In this document: positions 25,629-33,253 of the stretch, piece after piece
How positions within the stretch are numbered: the first letter of the stretch is position 1
How the letters are laid out: each line of letters opens with the position of its first letter
Origin: CAZUHB01 sp964620445
GTDB lineage: Bacteria > Planctomycetota > B15-G4 > CAYZWU01
Assembly: GCA_964620445.1 (NCBI GenBank)
Contig: CAZUHB010000002.1
Coordinates: 62,001-126,000, forward strand
DNA length: 64,000 bases
Reading direction: 5' to 3'
Program-made: the position numbers and the translations under genes
The notes under the pieces: generated by a model
Database searches by the model: none
The model's input: only the letters and a program-made list of their open reading frames with translations
What the model was told of the DNA's origin: nothing

Positions 25629-26831
25629 TTAAGCAGCCTGTTCCGTCTGCTCGCCTTCAGGTTCTCCGGTCGAGCGGTCAGCCGCGGCTGGAGCCGCGGA
25701 CCGCGCGGCGCTCCCCGCCGATCTGGTGTAGACCAGGGCGAGGGTGCGATAGAACATATGGGCGAACTTGGAATATGGTGCGTACCAGAGAAGAAAGAAC
25801 ACCGACACTATATGTACGAAGTAGTTGGCATAAGCCAGCTCAAATGGACCGACCTGGCGCAGTACCTGAAGGAGGGTCCCTGTCAGACTCACGACAAAGA
25901 GAACGACCAGAAAGAGCCAGTCGGCATAACCGTGGGCGCCCACCTTTTCGCTGTCCGACAGCTTGCGGAGGATCAGGGTGGCGCTCCCCACGAGGAGGGC
26001 CACAGCGCTCAGATTGCCGAGGATCTTGATCGGACTGAAGAAGGGGATGGGCGGCGCGTGGCCGAGCAGCGTCATGTCGAGCAGGGCGAGGCCGGCCGTG
26101 GCCATGGCGCCGAAAAAGCCGAACAGAACGAGCAGGTGCGCCCACGAACGGGTGGCGTTGACCGTGCATTTCCGGAATTTCGCATGGCCGGCGATCTCGA
26201 ACGCCGTCTGGATCAGACTCGGGATGAAACTCGGGCCATCACCCGTTCCCGAGCTCTTGAGCCCCTTCCAGAACCGCATCAGGCCGACAGCGGCGAATCC
26301 AAAGATCACCACGTTGCCGGTGATGAAGAGTATCTCGAGAATTCCGTGAGGGAGGAAGTACTTGAAGAATCCCCCCTTCGTTCCAGTCTCGGGCGGCGGA
26401 ACGGTGAATCCGAGAGCGTCGTTGGTGAGGATGATCCCGAGCAGGACGAGCACCGGGGCGAGAATGAGCAACGGAAGCGCCGCGGGATTCGCCAGGGCCC
26501 GCCCCATGAAGGCCGGGACCGCGAATTCGCGGTAGATGCTCGTCCGGGCCGCGGCGAGCACGTCGCCGGGACGCGCACCGCGCGGACAGTGTTCGGAACA
26601 GTCGTTGCACTGGTGGCAAAGCCAGACGTGGGGATCGGCGATGAGCCGGTCTTTGAGTCCCCACTGGGCCCAGATCATCTCCTTGCGCGGAAAGACCGTG
26701 CTCCCTTCCGAGAGGTCGCACACCACGGAGCAGGTGGCGCACTGGTAGCACTTCTTGAGATCCGAACCTCCCGCTCGGTGAAGTTCGCGGACAAAATCGA
26801 TGTCGGGATCGACCTTGAGGCGCTGGCTCAT
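25629..26831 (-). CDS. qmoC: QmoC, HdrC-HdrE-like membrane subunit of the Qmo complex
   Basis: 400 residues. The N-terminal HdrC-like domain has two [4Fe-4S] sets, CYQCATCSVVC and CHQCNDCSEHCPRG. From about residue 105 a cytochrome b domain of about six helices follows (HLLVLFGFFGAMATAGLALL, YANYFVHIVSVFFLLWYAPY). It delivers quinol electrons to QmoAB. The start overlaps the YkgJ-type gene by 4 bp (ATGA). It precedes qmoA and qmoB, a permutation of the usual qmoABC order. Confidence 0.95.
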   Translation of the reverse strand: MSQRLKVDPDIDFVRELHRAGGSDLKKCYQCATCSVVCDLSEGSTVFPRKEMIWAQWGLKDRLIADPHVWLCHQCNDCSEHCPRGARPGDVLAAARTSIYREFAVPAFMGRALANPAALPLLILAPVLVLLGIILTNDALGFTVPPPETGTKGGFFKYFLPHGILEILFITGNVVIFGFAAVGLMRFWKGLKSSGTGDGPSFIPSLIQTAFEIAGHAKFRKCTVNATRSWAHLLVLFGFFGAMATAGLALLDMTLLGHAPPIPFFSPIKILGNLSAVALLVGSATLILRKLSDSEKVGAHGYADWLFLVVLFVVSLTGTLLQVLRQVGPFELAYANYFVHIVSVFFLLWYAPYSKFAHMFYRTLALVYTRSAGSAARSAAPAAADRSTGEPEGEQTEQAA

Positions 26832-27670
26832 TGGTCCTTCTCCTCACTCTCTGCCGGCTTGCCGATCACATCGAGCGTCTTCTCACCGAAGAGGCTGAAG
26901 CGCACCCAGCGGAAGGCGAAGCGGAGCAATTCCTCGTCATCGCTCTCGAGTTTTTTCCGGAGGTCCTCGTCGACATTGAAACGGTCGAAGAAAGTGGAGT
27001 TGAAGATGAGTTTTCTGAACTTGTCGAGGTTGTAGCAGCAGATGAAGAAGTTTTCCATCTGCTCAGGCGTGAACTCCCGCCCGCTCTGGAAGAACTCGTG
27101 GAGCGTGATTTCCTTGAAGAGGCGGCCGAATTCGTCGTAATCGGGCACACCCTGGTTCTCGATCCACTCGCGGATCGTCCACTCTTTCTTCTCCTGGAAG
27201 CCCAAACACCCCTCTTCCTTCATGAGGAAGTAGAAGTCGTCCTTCGGTTGGCTTGCGGTGCACACGGCCTGGTCGCCGGCCTTCTCCTTTGGAGACGCGA
27301 GCCCGACAGGGTACATGCGGCACGCCCAGGGACGGTCTTCGTAGACGGTACACCCCTTTTCCTTATCCACAAGCTGGCAGTTCTTCTCGTCGTTGTCCAA
27401 GAGCTTGAACAGGACGATGGGGTATTGCATGTTCTTGTCGATGGGGAGAATGGTGTACGTGTCGATAAACTCCTGCGACGTGATGCCGAGGCGGTTCTTC
27501 AGACGCAGAACATCGTAGGGGGTGAGGAAGATGTTCACGTCGGCGCAGCAGGAGTTGAAGCACTTCACCTTGTCATGGCACCCGAAGGTGAAGGTATCTT
27601 CTTCGGTCAGCCGGGGATAGTCCTCGAGGATCGCGTTCTTGAGCCGTTCGATGTTTTCCGCTTTTGACAT
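26828..27670 (-). CDS. YkgJ-type cysteine-cluster protein
   Basis: 280 residues, soluble. FGCHDKVKCFNSCCADVNIF, VDKEKGCTVYEDRPWACRMY and a later CTASQPKDDF carry the spaced cysteines of the YkgJ/Fe-S-or-zinc cluster family. The C-terminal 110 residues are helical and charged without clear family. It overlaps qmoC by 4 bp and is therefore coupled to the Qmo genes. The family has no firm function; maturation of, or metal insertion into, Apr or Qmo is a reasonable guess from position only. Confidence 0.78.
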   Translation of the reverse strand: MSKAENIERLKNAILEDYPRLTEEDTFTFGCHDKVKCFNSCCADVNIFLTPYDVLRLKNRLGITSQEFIDTYTILPIDKNMQYPIVLFKLLDNDEKNCQLVDKEKGCTVYEDRPWACRMYPVGLASPKEKAGDQAVCTASQPKDDFYFLMKEEGCLGFQEKKEWTIREWIENQGVPDYDEFGRLFKEITLHEFFQSGREFTPEQMENFFICCYNLDKFRKLIFNSTFFDRFNVDEDLRKKLESDDEELLRFAFRWVRFSLFGEKTLDVIGKPAESEEKDQ

Positions 27671-27700
27671 TATATATAAGGTAGCTTTCCGTTACTGGGA

Positions 27701-27967
27701 CTATTCCACGATCTGGTCCTTGAGGGCCTGAGTCGACCAGACCGGGAGCGGCCCTTTCTCACCTGTTGCGGGATTGAGACGAAAGCGGTAGGAAACATTC
27801 TGGTTGTAGTTGTCCCTCATGTGCTTCCAGCCGTTCACGAAGTAAGGGCAGTCGTCGTTGAAGCAGACCAGCTGATGCCCCTCTCCCCAGGTGGTGCCGT
27901 CCGGATTGGACCACGTGAGCAGCTCCTTGTCACAGTGGGGACAGGATTCGCGAACGTCGTCGGCCAT
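27701..27967 (-). CDS. Small zinc-ribbon protein between aprA and qmoC
   Basis: 88 residues with CPHCDKELLTW and CFNDDCPYFVNGW, a four-cysteine zinc or iron knuckle, followed by NQNVSYRFRLNPATGEKGPL. No signal peptide or membrane segment. It looks like the small Ogr/Delta-like zinc-finger proteins sometimes annotated beside apr genes, but I cannot name a function. It lies 30 bp before the YkgJ-type gene and 168 bp after aprA, behind a strong hairpin. Confidence 0.75.
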   Translation of the reverse strand: MADDVRESCPHCDKELLTWSNPDGTTWGEGHQLVCFNDDCPYFVNGWKHMRDNYNQNVSYRFRLNPATGEKGPLPVWSTQALKDQIVE

Positions 27968-28004
27968 GTGCGAATCTCCTCGAATTGCAGGTCAACCGGT
28001 CTTG

Positions 28005-28069
28005 CGAAATCATCCGATTTCGTAAAAAACTAAAGCAGGTCAACAGGCGCCTTGCGGCGCCTGTTGACC
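28005..28069 (-). terminator. Two hairpins after aprA, one a strong terminator or attenuator
   Basis: GGTCAACAGGCGCC at 28038-28051 pairs perfectly over 14 bp with 28056-28069 around a 4-nt loop that reads GCAA on the minus strand, a GNRA tetraloop. About eight bases after it comes a run of six T (28025-28030 as A on plus). A second stem, CGAAATC/GATTTCG (28005-28011, 28016-28022), follows. This should end or weaken sat-aprBA transcription before the small genes and qmoCAB. Confidence 0.75.
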
Positions 28070-28135
28070 CTGAATTGCATTTAAAGATCAGTGGCACAAG
28101 GAGTTGAGCACGCTCAGCCCCTTAAGTGATACAAC

Positions 28136-30019
28136 CTAGACCTCGAGGCGGATGATGTCCTTCTTGAAGACATTCCACTCGCCGGAGGCGCGATCCCACG
28201 TGCAGTTCACGAAGCAATGCCAGTTTTCCTCGTCAAGGGTGGGGCAGTCGGAGCGGAAATAGTAACCGGGCCAACGGGTCTCTTCGCGGAACATGACGGT
28301 GCGAAGGTGGGCTTCGGCCTGCCACATGCGGTGGACACTCTCCCAGCAGCGCATCAGGTCGTGATAACCGTCAGCAGCGAGGTTGAGCGAGTCTTCCTTG
28401 AGGAACGCCATGAGCTCCATGCCTCTCTCGAGGAGGAACTTGTTGGTGCTGAACTGGGTCGAAACGCCGCCGCAGTACTCGTCCATGATCTTCTGGAGAC
28501 GGAACTGGAACTGCTTGGAGTTGATGTAAGCCGGGTTGACCGTCGGGTCGGTCGACTTGTCCTGATTCTCGTTCCAGAGGTCGAGAGGTTTCAGGTTGGT
28601 CGCCTTGATGTCTTCCACAACAGCCATGTCCACGTTGGGCTGGGTGTTGTTGTCCATGATGTAGGCGATCGCGGCCTTGGCAGCGATACGGCCTTCGGCG
28701 TGGGAGCCGGAGGAGAACTTGTGGCTCGAGGCGCCAGTGGCGTCGCCGGCACCGAAGAGGCCCGGCACGGTCGTCATGTTGGTGTAGCCCCAGAAATACT
28801 CATCGGGAGCGAGGTCCTTGGGACCGGACACCCAGGCACCCGAGGCGCCGGAGTGGGAACCGATGAAGTAAGGCTCGCAGGCCGCGATTTCGGAAGGCCT
28901 GGCTTCGGGCTCCACGTTGGTGGCGGCCCAGAGGTGCGCCTGGGAGATGGTCATATCGAGGAAATCTTCCCAAGCTTCGTTCTCGAGCTCTTTCCTCTTC
29001 TTCTTGTAAGCCTTGGGATCTTCCTTGTAGTCGTCGGCGATCTTCTGCATGGCTTCCTCGGTCCGCATGTAGATGGGACCCTTTCCTTCCATGACATCGA
29101 GCATGCCGAGCCAGTTACGCAGGTTTGCGGGGATCGGCTTGACCTTGCCATAGGCGCCCCACTTGGCGAGCTCGTCGGTCCTCTCGACCATGTAGTTGCC
29201 GCCGAAGGCGTTGGTGGCGCGGGACTTGAAGAGGAGGAACCAGGCACCCACGGGGCCGTAAGCGTCCTTGAAGCGGACAGGGATGAAGCGGACTTCCTGG
29301 CAGGTCATCTCGGCGCCGGCCTTGATGGTGAAGTAGGCGGAGGAGCCGGAGTTGAAGGGAGGATACCAGGAGCGGCCGAGACCCTCGCCAGTGGAGCGGG
29401 GCCTGAACACGTGCACGGCGCCACCCATGGCGCACATGACGGCCTTGGCCTTGAAGACGTAGTACTTGTCCTCGCGGGTGCTGAAACCCACGGCGCCGGC
29501 GATCTTGTCGCCGTCGAGGATCGGCTCGGTGATGTAGACACGCTCGAAATACTCGTGTCCGTTCTCGATGAGAGCGTTCTTCGCAGCCTCGGCCACGATG
29601 ATCTTGTACGACTCGCCATTGATCATGAGCTGCCACCGGCCCTCATGAACGTACGCGCCGTTCTCGTCCTTCCAGATGGGGAGACCCCACTTCTCGAAGA
29701 GGTGAACGGACGAGTCGACGTGACGCGCGATGCTGGCAACCAGGTCGTCACGGGCGACGCCCATGAGGTCCTGCTTGACGTAGTTGATGTAGTCGCCGAC
29801 GGTGTTCTCACCGTCCTTGATGCCGACGTACTGGTTGATGGCCGAAAGGCCCATGGCCACGGCGCCGGAGCGGTCCATGGCGGCCTTGTCGACGAGGGTG
29901 ACCTTCAGGCCGTTCTTCTTGGCCCAATACGAGGCTTCGACAGCCGCCCCGCAGGAGGCCATTCCGCCGCCCAGGATCAAAAGGTCTGTGGTGACCTCAA
30001 CAGTTTCGAAATTAGCCAC
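28136..30019 (-). CDS. aprA: Adenylylsulfate (APS) reductase alpha subunit
   Basis: 627 residues. FAD-binding DLLILGGGMASCGAAVEASY, MDRSGAVAMGLSAINQY, GGAVHVFRPRSTGEGLGRSW and FSSGSHAEGRIAAKAAI are classic AprA blocks. With AprB it reduces APS to sulfite and AMP in the cytoplasm. It begins 56 bp after aprB. Full length, with no frameshift. Followed by the strong hairpin at 28038-28069. Confidence 0.98.
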   Translation of the reverse strand: MANFETVEVTTDLLILGGGMASCGAAVEASYWAKKNGLKVTLVDKAAMDRSGAVAMGLSAINQYVGIKDGENTVGDYINYVKQDLMGVARDDLVASIARHVDSSVHLFEKWGLPIWKDENGAYVHEGRWQLMINGESYKIIVAEAAKNALIENGHEYFERVYITEPILDGDKIAGAVGFSTREDKYYVFKAKAVMCAMGGAVHVFRPRSTGEGLGRSWYPPFNSGSSAYFTIKAGAEMTCQEVRFIPVRFKDAYGPVGAWFLLFKSRATNAFGGNYMVERTDELAKWGAYGKVKPIPANLRNWLGMLDVMEGKGPIYMRTEEAMQKIADDYKEDPKAYKKKRKELENEAWEDFLDMTISQAHLWAATNVEPEARPSEIAACEPYFIGSHSGASGAWVSGPKDLAPDEYFWGYTNMTTVPGLFGAGDATGASSHKFSSGSHAEGRIAAKAAIAYIMDNNTQPNVDMAVVEDIKATNLKPLDLWNENQDKSTDPTVNPAYINSKQFQFRLQKIMDEYCGGVSTQFSTNKFLLERGMELMAFLKEDSLNLAADGYHDLMRCWESVHRMWQAEAHLRTVMFREETRWPGYYFRSDCPTLDEENWHCFVNCTWDRASGEWNVFKKDIIRLEV

Positions 30020-30075
30020 GATATCAATCCTCCATTAACTTGATCTATTTTTCTTTATAATTCAATTCAGTCAGA

Positions 30076-30513
30076 TCACTTGGTCCACACAGCTTCGAGA
30101 CCCAGGGAGCCGGGCTCGGTGAAAAGCGTGGCGTCGTGGAGATCCTCGGTACCGGTCTCGAAACCGCCAGAGGGCACGGCCTTTCCTTCTTCAGTGGTCC
30201 TGATGGGGAATTTGAAACGCTTGAGGCTACCGTTGCGGAACTTGACGGTCCACATGATGGAATCGGAAGAACGGAGAGGGGTCACGGAAGCACCCATGGG
30301 GATGAAGTCCGCGTAACCTCTGACTTCGACGGCCTGAACAGGGCAAATCTTGACGCAGCACTGGCACTCCCAACAAGTGTCGGGCTCCTGGTTGTACGCC
30401 TTCTCGGTATCCTTGTTCAAGACCATGAGGTCGTTGGGGCAAATGTACTGGCAAGCGGTCTTGTCCAGCGCCTTGCACCCATCACATTTGTCGGGAATCA
30501 CATAACTGGGCAT
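30076..30513 (-). CDS. aprB: Adenylylsulfate (APS) reductase beta subunit
   Basis: 145 residues. Two [4Fe-4S] clusters are bound by CDGCKALDKTACQYICPNDL and CWECQCCVKICPVQAVEVRG. The C-terminal extension (from about residue 85, IMWTVKFRNGSLKRFKFPIR) wraps round AprA in known structures. It takes electrons from Qmo. It lies 121 bp after sat and just before aprA. Confidence 0.98.
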   Translation of the reverse strand: MPSYVIPDKCDGCKALDKTACQYICPNDLMVLNKDTEKAYNQEPDTCWECQCCVKICPVQAVEVRGYADFIPMGASVTPLRSSDSIMWTVKFRNGSLKRFKFPIRTTEEGKAVPSGGFETGTEDLHDATLFTEPGSLGLEAVWTK

Positions 30514-30599
30514 TCAAAATCCTCCTCAAAAATAGTCCTGGCGACGGCATCGGGCCGCCGCGCTATAACGATAGAAGATCTGACAACGAACAAACTTTT

Positions 30600-30634
30600 A
30601 TTCAAAAGAGCCGCCTGCCAAGAGGCGGAAGACT
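30600..30634 (-). terminator. Hairpin directly after sat
   Basis: CCGCCT (30611-30616) pairs with AGGCGG (30623-30628). An outer GAG/CTC pairing and, on the minus strand, a CTCTTTTG tail follow. It begins a few bases after the sat stop. It is a moderate terminator or attenuator that would let some transcription continue into aprBA. Confidence 0.55.
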
Positions 30635-31903
30635 CTACTTCTTCTTGGCATCGCCCGTGGCAGCGCCGTGAAGCTTGACCTCGACCTTTTCCTCGAGGTT
30701 GTCGTAGTAGTCCTTGAGGACCGCAATCACCTCGGGCTTGGAGAATTCCTTGGGCACGTTCTTTCCCTCGCTCATGAGCTTGCGCAGCATGGTGCCGCTA
30801 AGGAGGAGCCTCGAGCCGCCCTTGTACTCGCCATTGTCGTCGATCTCGGCCTTGCTCTCGTGGGGGCAGGTCTTCATCGACGCCATGGAGCCGCAGTCGT
30901 AGCAGTAGAAGGTCCAGTCCATGGCCAGAGGCTTGAGCTCGAGCGCGTTGGTGGGAATCTTGTGGAAGATCTGCTGCGCGTCGAAGGGGCCGTAGTAGTC
31001 GCCCACACCAGCGTGGTCGCGGCCGACGATCAGGTGGCTGCAGCCATAGTTCTGGCGGAAGACGGCGTGAAGAAGCGCTTCACGAGGACCGGCATAACGC
31101 ATCTCCATGGGGTAGCCGCCCTGGAGGACGCGCTCTGAGCGGAAGTAGTTGTCCACGAGGGCGTCGATCGCCTTGACGCGGGTCTCGGCGGGGATGTCGC
31201 CCGGTTTCAGCTTGCCCACGAGCTGGTGGATGTAGACGCCGTCGCACACTTCGACAGCCACCCACGCGAGGTAGGCGTGGGAGTTGTGCATCGGGTTGCG
31301 GAGCTGCAGGGCCGCGCAGGTGTTCCAGCCGCGTTCCATGAAGATCTTCCGGGAGTCGGCCGGACGCTGGTAGATTTCCTTGAACTCTTCCGGATAGAAG
31401 CTCTCGGAGAGGACCTTGATCGGGCCGGCCAGGTTGACATCCTTCTGCTCCATGACCTTGGCCACGCCGGGGTGCTCGGTGTCGGTGGTGGTGAACACAC
31501 ACTGGCACTCGTGAGCCTTGTCGATGGTGTACTTCTCGGTCACCTTCATGGTGGCGATCAGTTCCTTGTTCTCCTCGTCCCAGAGGGCGACCTCGCCGCC
31601 GTCGGAGATCGAGTCGGCAGTCTCCTTGTCCGTGGAAAGTGTGATCGGGATCGGCCAGAAGAGGCCGTTGGCCATCTTCATGTCGTCGCACACGCCCTGC
31701 CAGTCAGCCTTGCCCATGAAGCCATCGAGGGGCGTGAAGGCGCCGATGCCGAGCATGATGCAGTCGCTCGTTTCGCGCGTGGTCATCCACACCTTGGGAA
31801 GGGTTTCGGCCTTAGTCAGTTCCGCATTGAGTTCATCACCTTCGAGAAGCAGGACCTTGAGGTCGCCGCCGCCATGAGGCTTGACGAGATTCGTTTCTGC
31901 CAT
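30635..31903 (-). CDS. sat: Sulfate adenylyltransferase (ATP sulfurylase), dissimilatory type
   Basis: 422 residues from ATG 31903 behind AAAGGGA. Active-site blocks are LQLRNPMHNSHAYLAW, GRDHAGVGDYYGPFDAQQIF and the adenylylation-loop region near LSGTMLRKLMSEG. CYDCGSMASMKTCPHE carries cysteines that bind zinc in some homologues. It activates sulfate to APS. First gene of the apr-qmo-dsr series, behind a long AT-rich leader. Confidence 0.97.
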   Translation of the reverse strand: MAETNLVKPHGGGDLKVLLLEGDELNAELTKAETLPKVWMTTRETSDCIMLGIGAFTPLDGFMGKADWQGVCDDMKMANGLFWPIPITLSTDKETADSISDGGEVALWDEENKELIATMKVTEKYTIDKAHECQCVFTTTDTEHPGVAKVMEQKDVNLAGPIKVLSESFYPEEFKEIYQRPADSRKIFMERGWNTCAALQLRNPMHNSHAYLAWVAVEVCDGVYIHQLVGKLKPGDIPAETRVKAIDALVDNYFRSERVLQGGYPMEMRYAGPREALLHAVFRQNYGCSHLIVGRDHAGVGDYYGPFDAQQIFHKIPTNALELKPLAMDWTFYCYDCGSMASMKTCPHESKAEIDDNGEYKGGSRLLLSGTMLRKLMSEGKNVPKEFSKPEVIAVLKDYYDNLEEKVEVKLHGAATGDAKKK

Positions 31904-32337
31904 GGGTTGATCCCTTTCTTTCAAACCACTTTTTGTGAAAAAGGTATAGTTGCGATTCATGCATCAAATCAACGCGAAAAGCCATTGCAAGTGAAAAAAG
32001 CGGGAAAAATACCCCGAAGGAGGTGTAACTCTGGCGGGCCGAAAAACAAACTGTAACAAGCCGAATCGAAACAAGTTATATCTATGCAATTAGATTGATA
32101 TTAAGTACGCAATTATGATATTTGAAGTTTTCATATCACTTTGTATTTATTGTTTTTATCCCTGATCGTTCATTTTGCAGGCAAATACATTTAACCCTAT
32201 TTGCCGCAAAAAATTAATACATATCGCCGAAATTTTGTCATAGCGGTCAGAGCGAAATGACTGTCAGAAATTTTGGAGCACAAATGGAACATGTGACAGT
32301 GGATGCTCCAAAAAAAGCCGTTTTTTGGCAAAAACCC
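31904..32337. promoter_or_regulatory. AT-rich regulatory region upstream of sat with a dyad element
   Basis: 434 bp, strikingly AT-rich against the GC-rich genes. At 32173-32211, TTTTGC-a-GGCAAATA pairs with TATTTGCC-GCAAAA (14 pairs, one bulge) across a 10-nt centre, a candidate operator. At 32308-32328, CCAAAAAA pairs with TTTTTTGG, which may terminate the TPR-lipoprotein transcript. I see several TAATAT/TATAAC-like boxes between 32050 and 32150 but no convincing -35/-10 pair. No gene found. Confidence 0.6.
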
Positions 32338-33240
32338 TCACTCCTCTTGAATGACCTTTTTCTTCTTCAGCCGGTCTTTCGTCTCTTCCATCTTCTTTTT
32401 GAGCAAAGGATCGGTTTCGGCCTCGCAGGCACTCTCGACCAGAAGTTCGCCCTCGGACCGATGCTGTGAACCGATCAGAAGACACCCGAGATTGAAAAGG
32501 GACGGAACATGCTCTCCGTCCCGCTCGAGCGCTTCCCGGTAGGCAGACACCGCTCCGGCAGTATCACCGGACTCTTCGAGAAGCCGTCCCTTGTTGAAGA
32601 AGGGCTCGGCCATCTGGGGCGCAGCGCGATGGGCAGTGTCGAAGTGGCGGAGCGCTTCGTCCTTCAGCCCCATGCTGCCGCGGATCGCGCCGAGAAGGAG
32701 GAGCGACCGCACGTCCCAATCGTGGGCGGAATCAACAGCGTCGAGATAGGCATTGGCCTTCTGAGCGTACCCGGCGGCGAAAAGAAGCTCGGCGAGGAGT
32801 ATCTTGGCGCGATCGTGGTTCCAATCGAAGGAGAGACACTGGCGCAAAGCGATTTCGGCTTCCTCCTCCTTGCCGGCTCTCATGAGTGCATCGCCCTTCT
32901 TCAGGAGAAGGGTCGGATCCTCGGGCCGGCCCTCGGCCGCACGCGTGAGATAGAGGACTGCCATGGCCGGCTGTGCCTGCTCCATGCAGATGTCGGCAGC
33001 GATTTCGAGACAGATCGAGCCGGCTTCGGCCGATCCGTCCCATTTCTCCAGGAGTTCGAGGGCTGCTCCCATGTCGCCTTCACCATGGAGGCGCCATGCC
33101 TCTTCCCTGGCCTCTCTCACCGCGATAGCCTCGGTACGCGACAGGGGCCCGGAATCGTCGCCTTCATCGAGCGCGGTGCTGCCGCACCCGGCCCAGGCGA
33201 ACAAGCCTATCGCACAGAACAAAGTCAAGAACCGGAGCAT
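32338..33240 (-). CDS. TPR-repeat lipoprotein
   Basis: 300 residues. A lipoprotein signal ends at LFAWAGC, so the mature protein is lipid-anchored. The rest is tandem TPR helices (for example ILLAELLFAAGYAQKANAYL, AVSAYREALERDGEHVPSLF) ending in a lysine-rich tail. It starts directly after a run of eight to nine G residues that replaces a usual Shine-Dalgarno site, 13 bp after the HEAT-protein stop. A role as an envelope scaffold is inferred. Confidence 0.85.
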   Translation of the reverse strand: MLRFLTLFCAIGLFAWAGCGSTALDEGDDSGPLSRTEAIAVREAREEAWRLHGEGDMGAALELLEKWDGSAEAGSICLEIAADICMEQAQPAMAVLYLTRAAEGRPEDPTLLLKKGDALMRAGKEEEAEIALRQCLSFDWNHDRAKILLAELLFAAGYAQKANAYLDAVDSAHDWDVRSLLLLGAIRGSMGLKDEALRHFDTAHRAAPQMAEPFFNKGRLLEESGDTAGAVSAYREALERDGEHVPSLFNLGCLLIGSQHRSEGELLVESACEAETDPLLKKKMEETKDRLKKKKVIQEE

Positions 33241-33253
33241 CCCCCCCCCTTTT

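Noticed and set aside
31904..32337. Rex, FNR/CRP or HcpR binding site upstream of sat
   Set aside because: No match to their palindromes on inspection; only the unnamed dyad at 32173-32211 stands out.
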